Shown here: piece after piece, positions 18,461 to 29,800 of the stretch
Numbering within the stretch: the stretch's first letter is position 1
Layout of the letters: every line of letters starts with the position of its first letter
Source of the DNA: Neogemmobacter tilapiae
GTDB taxonomy: Bacteria; Pseudomonadota; Alphaproteobacteria; Rhodobacterales; Rhodobacteraceae
Direction: 5' to 3'
Assembly (NCBI RefSeq): GCF_014652215.1
Contig: NZ_BMYJ01000002.1
Coordinates: 186,001-250,000, forward strand
Length of the DNA stretch: 64,000 nucleotides
The notes under the pieces: generated by a model
Told to the model about the DNA's origin: nothing
The model's input: only the letters and a program-made list of their open reading frames with translations
Database searches by the model: none
Translations under genes and position numbers: made by a program

Positions 18461-19770
18461 CAAACGATCCTTTCCTGAACCAGATCAGGTTCTTCCGGCA
18501 TAGCGCCACCCACCTTATAGGCCGCCAGAACCCGTGCCACCGCCGCGCTGGCAGTCGCATCATCGGCGGCGTGGACCAGACACAGGGGCACGCCGACGCC
18601 AATTTCCTCACCAATGCCGGCCATGTCCGACAGCCCGACCGAAGGGTTGATCTTGTCCCCATCCCGCAGCCGCCCGCCGCCCAGATGCACCACTGCCTCA
18701 CCCAAGGTTCGGGTGTCGATGGCTTGCACATAGCCGCTTCGCGGGCAGGGCACTTCGCGCACCACCGGGGCAGATGGCAGCCGGTCGGGCCAGCGGTCGA
18801 CGAAATCGGCAGGCCCGCCCTGTGCCGCCACCATCCGCCCGAAACATTCGGCTGCCGCCCCGCTTTCCAGCGCCTGCTCGATCCGCCCTGCGCCATCCTC
18901 GGCATCCGCCGCAAGGCCACCCAAGGCCAAAGCCTCGCCCCCCAGCGCGCAGGTCAGATCCCAAAGCGCCGTGTTCACCGAGGTTCCGGTCAGCGTCTCC
19001 ATCACCTCGATGACCTCCAGCGCATTGCCTGCGGCGGTGGCCAAAGGCTGGCTCATATCGGTGATCAGCGCCGTCGTCATGCAGCCCGCGCCTTTCGCGG
19101 TTTCGACCAAGGACCGCGCCAGAACCCGCGCCTCATCCAGCGTCGCCATGAAGGCACCCGAGCCGGTTTTCACATCCAGAACAAGGCCTTCCAGCCCTGC
19201 CGCCAATTTCTTGGACAGGATGGATGCCGTAATCAGATCAACGCTTTCCACCGTGCCGGTGATGTCGCGGATCGCATAAAGCCGCTTGTCGGCGGGGGCC
19301 AGATCGCCGCTCGCCGCCACGATGGCGCATTTCACCTTGGCCACCTGCGCGCGGAACGCGTCCTCAGAAAGCCCGGTCTTGAAGCCCGGTATCGCCTCCA
19401 GCTTGTCCAGCGTGCCCCCGGTATGGCCCAGACCCCGGCCCGAAATCATCGGCACATAGGCCCCGCAGACGGCCAAGGCGGGGGCCAGCAGCAAGGAAAT
19501 GCAATCCCCCACGCCCCCGGTCGAATGCTTGTCCAGCACCGGCCCCGGCAGATCCCAGGCCATCACATGACCCGTGTCGCGCATCGCCCGTGTCAGGGCC
19601 ACGCGGCCCGCTTCGCCCAAGCCCTTCAGACAGACGGCCATCGCAAAGGCCCCCGCTTGGGCATCCGTCACCGTCCCATCCGCCAGCCCGCGCGCAAACC
19701 ATTGGATTTCCTCGGCGCTGGGCAGTTCACCCCGCCGCAGTTTCTGGTTGATCGCCCGCGCGTCGCTCAT
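18460..19770 (-). CDS. deoA: Thymidine phosphorylase
   Basis: The 436-residue protein shows family signatures K-H-S-T-G-G-V-G-D near residue 81, the phosphate site and S-G-R-G-L-G-H-T-G-G-T-L-D-K, and D-V-K-T-G-S-G-A-F-M. It cleaves thymidine or deoxyuridine with phosphate to the free base and deoxyribose 1-phosphate. It overlaps cdd by 4 bases and deoB by one base. Confidence 0.96.
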   Translation of the reverse strand: MSDARAINQKLRRGELPSAEEIQWFARGLADGTVTDAQAGAFAMAVCLKGLGEAGRVALTRAMRDTGHVMAWDLPGPVLDKHSTGGVGDCISLLLAPALAVCGAYVPMISGRGLGHTGGTLDKLEAIPGFKTGLSEDAFRAQVAKVKCAIVAASGDLAPADKRLYAIRDITGTVESVDLITASILSKKLAAGLEGLVLDVKTGSGAFMATLDEARVLARSLVETAKGAGCMTTALITDMSQPLATAAGNALEVIEVMETLTGTSVNTALWDLTCALGGEALALGGLAADAEDGAGRIEQALESGAAAECFGRMVAAQGGPADFVDRWPDRLPSAPVVREVPCPRSGYVQAIDTRTLGEAVVHLGGGRLRDGDKINPSVGLSDMAGIGEEIGVGVPLCLVHAADDATASAAVARVLAAYKVGGAMPEEPDLVQERIV

Positions 19771-20171
19771 GTGTTCGCCATGTCATCGGCCTTGAAGGCC
19801 CCCGGCAGCAGTTCCGCCACCGTCATGGTCAGCGATTTGCCGTCCAGCGTGTAAAGCGTCACCCTTGTCTCGGGCGCGGCGAATTCGCTGATCTTCTGCC
19901 GGCAGCCCCCACAGGGCGGCACGGGCACGGGGCAATCGGCGATCACCGCCAGTTCGGCAATTTTCGTCTCCCCCGCTGCGCACATGGCGGCAATCGCCCC
20001 GGCCTCGGCGCAGGTGCCTTCGGGATAGGCGGCATTTTCCACATTGCAGCCGGAATGCACAGCCCCCGAAGGCGTGCGCAGGGCGGCCCCGACCTTGAAC
20101 CGGGAATAGGGCGCATAGGCGTTTTCGCGCACGGCCTTGGCCGCCTGAAGCAGGGAAGTGTCGGGCGTCAT
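19767..20171 (-). CDS. cdd: Cytidine deaminase
   Basis: The 134-residue enzyme has the zinc-site pair G-C-N-V-E-N-A (Cys plus catalytic Glu) and P-C-G-G-C-R-Q of the small tetrameric cytidine deaminases. It converts cytidine/deoxycytidine to uridine/deoxyuridine, feeding deoA and finally upp. It is the first gene of the operon; GGAGG precedes the ATG at 20171, and a palindrome resembling a RutR operator lies just upstream. Confidence 0.96.
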   Translation of the reverse strand: MTPDTSLLQAAKAVRENAYAPYSRFKVGAALRTPSGAVHSGCNVENAAYPEGTCAEAGAIAAMCAAGETKIAELAVIADCPVPVPPCGGCRQKISEFAAPETRVTLYTLDGKSLTMTVAELLPGAFKADDMANT

Positions 20172-20181
20172 GAAAGCCTCC

Positions 20182-20198
20182 TTTGACCGGTTGGTCAG
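20182..20198. promoter_or_regulatory. RutR-like palindromic operator before cdd
   Basis: The sequence TTGACCGGTTGGTCAG (20183-20198) contains the exact inverted repeat TGACC-4-GGTCA. It matches the E. coli RutR consensus TTGACCAnnTGGTCAA at 12 of 14 defined positions. It lies a few bases above the cdd ribosome site, where a bound repressor would block transcription. RutR is a TetR-family sensor of uracil; a regulator gene is not in the window. Confidence 0.5.
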
Positions 20199-20235
20199 AG
20201 TTTGGGCCGTGCGCGTTCGCTTTGCAAGCGGGGGA

Positions 20236-21330
20236 TCAGACTTGGGCGGTCAAAGGGTTGCCCGGCAAGGAAACCTCCAGCAGTTCCAGATCAACGGTCG
20301 CGGCGGCATAGCGGGTGGCCATGCCGGGCGGGATGACAAAGGCATCGCCTTGCGACAGGCGGAAGGGTTCTTTCCCCTCCCCCTCCAGCGTCATTTCGCC
20401 TTGCAGGACATAGGTGAACAGGATGTCGCCCTGATGTTTCGTCCATGCTGCTGGCCCCTTCGGGCGGGCCACCATCACACTGGCGACACCTTTGGTGGCC
20501 GCATGGATCGTGGTGTCACGGGCAGTGAAACCCGGCAGGCGGAACGGGCCATAACTGCCCTTGGCCCCTTCGTTATAGACAAACCTTTGCCCATCCCATT
20601 CCCGTTCAGGGCGCAGGTCAGGGGTGGGCAATTCCATCGCATGATCAATCTCGGTGATATGTTCGGCGGGAACGCCAATCTCGATCACCTCGATCCCATC
20701 GCTGGCATAAAGCACGCGATGCCGGATTTCCGGCGGTTGGATAAAGCAATCCCCCGCCGTCAGCCGGATCGGCGGGCCTTGGTCTTCGTAAACCACATCC
20801 ACCCAGCCCTTGACGCAATAGATCAACTGAAACCCGACCTTGTGGAAATGCACCATGTCGGGCACTGGCCCGCCATCGGGAATGCGGATATGGCTGGCAA
20901 TCATCGCGCCGCCCAGCCGTGTCGGGATCAGGTCACGGTAATGCATCCCCGCCCGCCCAATGACCCAAGGGGCCTGATCGGCCAGACGGCGCACGACAAA
21001 GGCATGTTCGGTTTTCGGCAGCACCAAGGGCGGGTTCGCCACGTCGATTTCCACCCGGCATCCATTCGGCGCGGTCAGAACCCGCTCGCCCCCCGCGAAT
21101 TCATCGGGGTTCTCCGTCAAAATCCGCAACGTCCCCGGCGCTTCGCTCGCCCCCTTTTGCAGCCGCAGGCGCAAGCCATGCCCCGACAGAACCGCCACCT
21201 CGGGATTGTCGGCGGGATAGATCGTGTCCAGCCGAAAGCCCAAGCGTTTGGTAAAGAAGGCCAGATCCTTGGGCAGATCAAAGGTTGGCAGGCGCATTTC
21301 GGCGCGGGTTTCACGGGGATATTCGAACAT
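20236..21330 (-). CDS. Cupin protein with N-terminal VOC/glyoxalase-like segment
   Basis: The 364-residue protein has two cupin cores: one around residues 160-240 (H-F-H-K-V-G-F-Q-L-I-Y-C-V-K-G-W and D-C-F-I-Q-P-P-E-I-R-H-R) and one at the C terminus (G-D-I-L-F-T-Y-V-L-Q-G then D-A-F-V-I-P-P-G). The first 60-80 residues (L-P-T-F-D-L-P-K-D-L-A-F-F-T-K-R-L-G-F) read like a VOC/glyoxalase half-domain. Such bicupins are often metal-dependent oxygenases or isomerases; the substrate is unknown. I choose ATG 21330 with AAGG upstream; a start at 21393-21396 would add 22 residues. It is divergent from maeB. Confidence 0.65.
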   Translation of the reverse strand: MFEYPRETRAEMRLPTFDLPKDLAFFTKRLGFRLDTIYPADNPEVAVLSGHGLRLRLQKGASEAPGTLRILTENPDEFAGGERVLTAPNGCRVEIDVANPPLVLPKTEHAFVVRRLADQAPWVIGRAGMHYRDLIPTRLGGAMIASHIRIPDGGPVPDMVHFHKVGFQLIYCVKGWVDVVYEDQGPPIRLTAGDCFIQPPEIRHRVLYASDGIEVIEIGVPAEHITEIDHAMELPTPDLRPEREWDGQRFVYNEGAKGSYGPFRLPGFTARDTTIHAATKGVASVMVARPKGPAAWTKHQGDILFTYVLQGEMTLEGEGKEPFRLSQGDAFVIPPGMATRYAAATVDLELLEVSLPGNPLTAQV

Positions 21331-21448
21331 GGGGGCGACCTTTGCGATTTGGCCCACGTTGATCTTGCCCTTCGGGATTTTCAAGGCCCCCATCACGGGC
21401 TATGAGGGGGGCGGGGGCCACGGCCCCCCAAACATAGGGAGGGGCGGG

Positions 21449-23728
<2,280 letters not shown>

Positions 23729-23729
23729 A

Positions 23730-23752
23730 CGGTGGGGGCGTGGCCCCCACCG
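23730..23752. terminator. Hairpin between convergent maeB and galE
   Basis: A perfect 10-bp stem CGGTGGGGGC/GCCCCCACCG (23730-23739, 23743-23752, loop GTG) starts right after the maeB stop. It probably ends maeB transcription; no T run follows directly. Confidence 0.55.
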
Positions 23753-23785
23753 CCGAAACGCGAACAGCAAAAAGCGTCCCCAGGA

Positions 23786-24781
23786 TCAGTCCTTCCCATA
23801 GCCTGGCCCTTGTTCCCAGGCCCAGGCGTCCCGGATCATTTGCGGCAGGTTTGATCGTGACGGCTCCCACCCCAATTCCGCGCGGGCCCGTTCCGAACCC
23901 GAGACGAGACTTGTGGCATCGCCCGCCCGCCGCGGCCCCATCACCACCGGCACTTCGCGGTTGGTGATCACCCGGGATGCTTCAATCACCTCTTTCACCG
24001 AAAAGCCCGTCCCTGTTCCAAGGTTGAACACGCGGTCGCCCTTGCCCTCCAGCAACCACCGCAGCCCCAGAACATGGGCATCCGCCAGATCCGACACATG
24101 CACATAATCCCGCACGCAGGTTCCGTCCCGCGTCTCATAATCCGTCCCATGCAAGGTCAGCGCCGGACGCTTGCCCTGCACCGCCTGCAACATCACCGGA
24201 ATCAGATGCGTCTCCGGATCATGGCATTCCCCGATCTGCCCCTCAGGGTCTGAGCCCGCCACGTTGAAATAGCGAAAGATCACATGGTTCAGCCCCTTCG
24301 CTGCCCCGAAATTCCGCAACACATCCTCAATTGCCCGTTTCGACGCCCCATAGGAATTGATCGGCCGCTGCGCTGTGTCTTCATCCAACAGCACCCCATC
24401 CGCCTCGCCATAGGTCGCGCAGGTCGATGAAAACACAAAATTCCGGCAGCCATGCGCACAGGCCGCCTCTACTAGGTTCAACGCTCCACCCAGATTGACC
24501 CGCCAGTAAAGCCCCGGATCCTGCATCGATTCGCCCACCAGCGATAAAGCCGCGAAATGCATCACCGCCACCGGCTTCCACCGCGCAAAGGCCGCATCCA
24601 CCGAGGCCCGGTCCATCAGATCGCCCTGTTCCAGCGGCCCGAATTGCACCGCCTGCCGCCAGCCCGTCGAAAGGTTGTCAAAGGCCACCGGAATGAACCC
24701 CGCCTTCGCCAGCGCCTTGCAGGCATGCGAACCGATATAGCCCGCCCCCCCCGTCACCAGAATATGTTGCGGTTCTGTCAT
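23786..24781 (-). CDS. galE: UDP-glucose 4-epimerase
   Basis: The 331-residue extended SDR has the N-terminal NAD motif V-T-G-G-A-G-Y-I-G-S-H, the Y-G-A-S-K-R-A catalytic pair, S-S-T-C-A-T-Y-G and the substrate segment R-Y-F-N-V-A-G-S-D-P. It interconverts UDP-glucose and UDP-galactose for surface polysaccharide precursors. The ATG at 24781 (MTEPQHILVTGG) is preferred over a longer frame without a ribosome site. It stands alone between convergent maeB and the divergent protease gene. Confidence 0.94.
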   Translation of the reverse strand: MTEPQHILVTGGAGYIGSHACKALAKAGFIPVAFDNLSTGWRQAVQFGPLEQGDLMDRASVDAAFARWKPVAVMHFAALSLVGESMQDPGLYWRVNLGGALNLVEAACAHGCRNFVFSSTCATYGEADGVLLDEDTAQRPINSYGASKRAIEDVLRNFGAAKGLNHVIFRYFNVAGSDPEGQIGECHDPETHLIPVMLQAVQGKRPALTLHGTDYETRDGTCVRDYVHVSDLADAHVLGLRWLLEGKGDRVFNLGTGTGFSVKEVIEASRVITNREVPVVMGPRRAGDATSLVSGSERARAELGWEPSRSNLPQMIRDAWAWEQGPGYGKD

Positions 24782-24933
24782 GGTGCTGATCCTTCTGCCG
24801 TCCAGCCCTGTTACCGCGCCCGCCCGCCGATGTCGAACAGATGCCAAATCCGGGGCTTGGCGGATTTCCTTTGCCTCGCTATGGCTGTAGCCCAGAACAG
24901 ACTTCGCCGAAAAAGAGAATTCAGGATTCGCCC

Positions 24934-26832
24934 ATGTGTGTATTGTGCGCCGCTCTTCACCCCGACCGGGCCGAGGCCCTTTGGCAAACCCATGCGGGCA
25001 GCCTTACCGCGCCCATCGCAGCCGCCGGATCGAATGATGCGAAAGAGATCGCCGACTATCTGGTGAAAGGCTATTGGAACGAGGCCTATCCCTCCTTTTC
25101 AGAAGATCATGACCCCCGCCGATTCGATGTCTCGGCCGGGGGGGAGCTGACATACAGCTTTAGGGGCATGAGCGCCGCAGAGAAAAAGATTGCCAAGCAG
25201 GCCCTGGCCGCTTGGACCGAAGTGTCGGGCCTGACATTTCGCGAAGTTCAGACCGGCGGTGATATCCGCTTCCGCAATGATGATCCGCTCAATGTCGGTG
25301 GTGGGGCCTATTCCTATTCCCAGTTGGATGGCTGGCTGGGGGATGTTCGCAAGATCGACTATTCGGTCATCAGCATCGACAAGAACTGGGATACCAAACC
25401 CATTTCGCTCAACAGCTACTGGTTTCAGACCTATGTGCATGAAATTGGCCATGCTCTGGGTCTAGGCCATGCCGGGCAATACAATGGTGAAGGCACCATT
25501 GACCGCGAATTCAAATATGACAGTTGGCAATTGTCGGTGATGTCCTATGTCGCGCAAGACGAGAACCCGAATGTGCGCGGGGAATATGCTTTTCTTGGCT
25601 CGTTGATGTCGGCGGATATTCTTGCCATTCAAAGCATCTATGGCACCGATGTGCGGGCCAACCATGGGAACAGCACCTATGGTTACAAATCAAACATCGG
25701 CGGACCGCTGGGCCAGATGATGATGGCTTGGCTCGACAAAAAGCCGATGGGCCGGGACGTCTGGCAGGGCAATCCGATGGCCTTTACCGTCTATGACACC
25801 GGCGGGAAGGATGTGATCAACCTGTCCAAGGCATTTTACGGCCAACGGATCAGCTTGGCCGAAGGGGCTGTGTCTGATTTCATGGGTGTGCGTGGCGGTA
25901 TGGTGATTGCCTATGGCAGCACGATCGAGAATGCGATTGGCGGCAGAGGTGGCGATCGGTTCACAGGCAATGATGTGGCAAACCGTCTGGACGGGCGGGG
26001 TGGCCATGACCGCCTGAATGGTCAGGCCGGGGCCGACCTGCTGGTGGGTAGCGACGGGCGTGATCGCCTTTTTGGCGGGGCGGATGACGACCGCTTGCTG
26101 GGTGGGGCCGGGGATGATGTGCTGAACGGTGGCGCGGGGGTCGATACGGCGGTCTTCGGCGGCAAGGCCGCGATCCGCCTTACCTTGGGCAAGACCGGGG
26201 CGCAGCAGACGGGCAACGGACGCGATAGCCTGCTTGGAGTCGAAAATGTGGTGACAGGCGGCGGCAACGACCGGCTGACGGGGAACGAGCAGAAGAACAT
26301 ACTGAATGCGGGCACCGGCCATGACCTTTTGAAAGGGCAGGGGGGCGACGACCGGCTTTTGGGTGGGGCGGGCAAAGACAGGCTTTTTGGCGGCAACGGG
26401 AACGATACGCTGCTTGCCGGCGATGATGCCGATCAACTGACGGGCGGCGGCGGCGATGACAGCCTTGACGGCGGCAGTGGCAGCGACCTGCTCAAGGGCG
26501 ACGAGGGGCACGACACGCTGCTGGGCGGCGAGGGCGCGGATTCGCTGTATGGCGGGGCCGGGAATGATCGGCTGACGGGGGGGGGCGGGGCCGATGTCTT
26601 CCGCTTTGGCCTTGAACAGGATCACGTCACCGATTTCACCGACGATGTTGATACCTTGGAACTTTGGGCCGATCTTTGGGGCGGGGTGAGCCTGAGCGTG
26701 ACCGAGGTTCTTGCCAGCTATGCGACGGTGCAAGCCGAAGGTGTGGTTCTCAATTTTGGCAATGGTCATGTTCTGACCCTCGAGGGTTTGACCGACACCG
26801 CCGTTCTTTTGAACGATATCCGCATTCTCTGA
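24934..26832 (+). CDS. M10 (serralysin-type) metalloprotease with RTX repeats
   Basis: The 632-residue protein starts MCVLCAALHPDRAEALW, has no classical signal peptide, and carries the zinc motif H-E-I-G-H-A-L-G-L-G-H at residues 169-179 and the Met-turn V-M-S-Y (Met about 203). From about residue 335 to 555 it has tandem G-G-x-G-x-D-x-L/R nonapeptides that bind calcium, then a C-terminal segment ending L-L-N-D-I-R-I-L as type I secretion signal. It is a secreted endopeptidase exported in one step by an ABC/MFP/TolC system, not present here. AGGA lies 8 bases before ATG 24934. Its stop is 11 bases from that of the convergent RTX gene, whose C terminus is similar. Confidence 0.93.
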   Translation: MCVLCAALHPDRAEALWQTHAGSLTAPIAAAGSNDAKEIADYLVKGYWNEAYPSFSEDHDPRRFDVSAGGELTYSFRGMSAAEKKIAKQALAAWTEVSGLTFREVQTGGDIRFRNDDPLNVGGGAYSYSQLDGWLGDVRKIDYSVISIDKNWDTKPISLNSYWFQTYVHEIGHALGLGHAGQYNGEGTIDREFKYDSWQLSVMSYVAQDENPNVRGEYAFLGSLMSADILAIQSIYGTDVRANHGNSTYGYKSNIGGPLGQMMMAWLDKKPMGRDVWQGNPMAFTVYDTGGKDVINLSKAFYGQRISLAEGAVSDFMGVRGGMVIAYGSTIENAIGGRGGDRFTGNDVANRLDGRGGHDRLNGQAGADLLVGSDGRDRLFGGADDDRLLGGAGDDVLNGGAGVDTAVFGGKAAIRLTLGKTGAQQTGNGRDSLLGVENVVTGGGNDRLTGNEQKNILNAGTGHDLLKGQGGDDRLLGGAGKDRLFGGNGNDTLLAGDDADQLTGGGGDDSLDGGSGSDLLKGDEGHDTLLGGEGADSLYGGAGNDRLTGGGGADVFRFGLEQDHVTDFTDDVDTLELWADLWGGVSLSVTEVLASYATVQAEGVVLNFGNGHVLTLEGLTDTAVLLNDIRIL

Positions 26833-26843
26833 TCTCGGGGCCT

Positions 26844-29800
26844 TCAGATCAGCAACAAATGGCGCGCCAAGAGGTCGATGTCATGCAGACCTTCGATCAA
26901 AAGGCTATTCTCGGCCCCCGGCAGGTCAATCACCAATCCCTGCCGGGTGTTTTCCGTATAGCGGTCCAACAGCCTTTGCCGTGTCATCGCCGCCCCCACA
27001 TCCAGCAGGATCTGGTCCCTTTCGGTCGCGCTAAAATCGCTGATCCGGTCACGTCCGGCCGACCAGACAAAGCGATCCGCGCCTGCCCCGCCAGTCAGAC
27101 GATCGTGCCCCTCGCCGCCTTCCAGCCGGTCCGCCCCGCCCCCGCCCCAAAGCTGGTCGTTCCCCCCGCCAGATCGCAGGCTGTTGCTGCCCCCGTCCCC
27201 CGATAGCGCGTCCTTTCCCCCGCCGGTTTGCACAGACTCGATGCTGGCCACCCTATCCCGCCCCAAGCCCGTCCGCTGTTCACCCGACGGTCCCAACCGC
27301 AGGCTTATCCCCTCTGATCCGCCAAAGATCAGCCAGTCATGCCCAGCACCACCATGCAGCAGATCGTTCCCAGCATCGGCCCAAAGCCGGTCATTTCCCG
27401 CCCCTCCGAACACCTGATCATCGCCGCCGCCGCCCTGCAATTCATCCTCTCCTGCACCGGCCATCAACCGATTGCCACCGCCCGTCCCGATCAGCCGGTC
27501 ATTCCCCGCCGCTGTGATCACGTCCTCGATGCCCCGCAGGATATCTTGCCCCTGACCCGTCGCTTGCGCCCTCGTCACCCCCAGTCGCACTGCGATGTCC
27601 TGTCGCCCTGCATCGGCAAAGCTGACCAGATCACGTCCGGCACCCCCGTCCATCCGGTCATTTCCCGCCCCGCCTGCCAAACTGTCGTGCCCCGCGCCGC
27701 CCTCCAGCCGATCCTGTCCATCCCGACCCTGCAACAGATCGTCTCCCTCGGCCCCCGCCAGCGTATTGCTTTGCCCATCACCCAGCAGTTGATCCGCCCC
27801 GCTGCCCCCCAGCAGATGTTCCACCCCGATCAGGCGGTCCTCCCCCTGTCCCGTCGCCCGTCCTTCGATCAGATCGACCCGCACCCCTGCGGCCCCTTCG
27901 AACAGGGCCCAATCCCTACCCGCGCCACCTTCGATCCAGTCATTCCCTCCGCCCCCGCTCAGCCTATCGTCCCCATCGCCGCCGAACAGGCTGTCCTGAC
28001 CCAGGCCCCCCTCCAGCCGATTGGCCCCGGCCGTCCCCTTCAGTTGGTCATCCCCCTCACCGCTGACGACATTTTCGATCTCGTGCAGCACATCCACCCC
28101 CTGTGCTGCCACCGCCGTGCCCAAGGCCAGATCGACCACCACCCCGCCTTCCCCCGTAAAAAGGAACACGTCCACCCCGCCCCCCCCGAAAAGCGTGTCG
28201 TCCCCTGCATCGCCTTGCAACCCATCCGCCCCATCGCCCCCGAACAGCACATCCGCCCCGCCCCGCCCCAGCAAAAGGTCATCCCCCGCCAAACCCGTCA
28301 GCTGATTGTTTCCCCCATCGCCACCCAGACTGTCGTCCCCCCGTCCTCCGCGCAGATCCTCGACTCCCTCATAGCTGTCGCCCCCCGCTTGGCCGCTGTT
28401 GCTCAGCGGATTGGCCAGATCCGCCCGCAACCCCGCCTCGTCACTGTCATAGCTGGCTTCGTCCTGCCCCAACCCGCCGACCAACTTGTCGCGCCCCAGC
28501 CCCCCCTCCAGCCGGTCATTCCCAGCCCCCCCATGCAGCGTATCGGTCCCCGCCCGGCCCATCAGCAGGTCCTCCCCTCCAAGCCCCCGCAGCAGATTGC
28601 CTTCCCCAGAGCCCGCCAAGGTGTCGTCTCCCGCCCCCCCGATCACCCCTTCGATACCCACCAGAACGTCGCCCGACGCCCCGCCCTGATGCGCGGCATC
28701 ATTTTCAAGATCGACCAAAAGCGCCGTGTCATAGCCGCTGTAGTCCACCAGATCAAAGCCCGCCCGCCCCTCGATCACGTCATTGCCCGCCGAGCCGCGG
28801 AACGTATCGGCCCCCGCGCCGCCCAACTGCGTGTCGTCCTGCGCGCTGCCTTCCAGATGCAGGCCTTCATAGACGGGTTCGGCCACCACATGCCAAAGCT
28901 GGAACAACGCGCCCCGCGAAAAGCTGTTGTAGGTCAGCTTCACCTCACCCACTGGATAGATTGTCAGGCTTTCACTTTGCCAAGTCAGGGTGATGTGCCC
29001 CGCCGAATAGCGCTTGATCGACACCGCCGACAGATCGTAAAGCCGCCCCCAGCCGGACAGATCAATTCGATCGACCCCCAGTTCGAAATCCCGGATCACA
29101 TCCGAATGCCCGTCCGCCGCCAGCACAAAGACATCCGCCCCCGCCCCACCCCACAGAACATCCGAACCTGCCCCGTCCATCAGAATATCGTCGCCCTCCA
29201 ACCCGCGCAGAACCTCGTTCCCCGCGCCGCCAGAAAGCAGATCACCCTGTGTATTTCCCGTCAGCGTGGCGTTGGCCGTCCCCCCCAACTGCGGTGCCGC
29301 CAGTGCGCCAAGGTTGATCCGCAACCGCATCAGCCCCGTGCCCTCACCGGCCGCAAAAACCTCGATCTGCCCCCCCACGGCCCGCGCCTCAAGGGCCGTC
29401 AGATTGTCTAACGGCAGACCAGCCTGTTTCAATTGCTGCCCCAAATTCAACAATCGCCCGTTCGGCAGCAGCGTGAACAGCGTGATCCCATCATCGCCCC
29501 CCCCCGCCAGAATGAAACTGCGCCCCTGAACCTCGACGCTTGTCATGACCGAAATCCGCTGAAACCGCGTGTCCAGCGTGTCGATCACATGGTCTGAAAC
29601 GCTCAACCGCCCCTGCGCCTCCAGCGCCACCACAACGATAGAGGATGACCCCGCCGCCGCCACAAGCGCATAGCTTTGCCCTCCAGCCTCGGCCAGACAC
29701 AGCGCGCTGGGTGCCGAAATACCCAAGCCACCGGCGGCGCCCAGTGACGACACTTGCGTCAGACGCCCATCCGCACCAATGCGAAAACTCAGCAAGGCAT

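Noticed and set aside
25690-26769. A 359-codon reverse-strand frame inside the M10 protease gene
   Set aside because: Same effect of RTX repeat DNA; the protease on the + strand has clear motifs.
27339-29411. A 690-codon + strand open frame opposite the large RTX gene
   Set aside because: It mirrors the repetitive RTX DNA in antisense; the Pro/Arg-rich product follows from the repeat codons.
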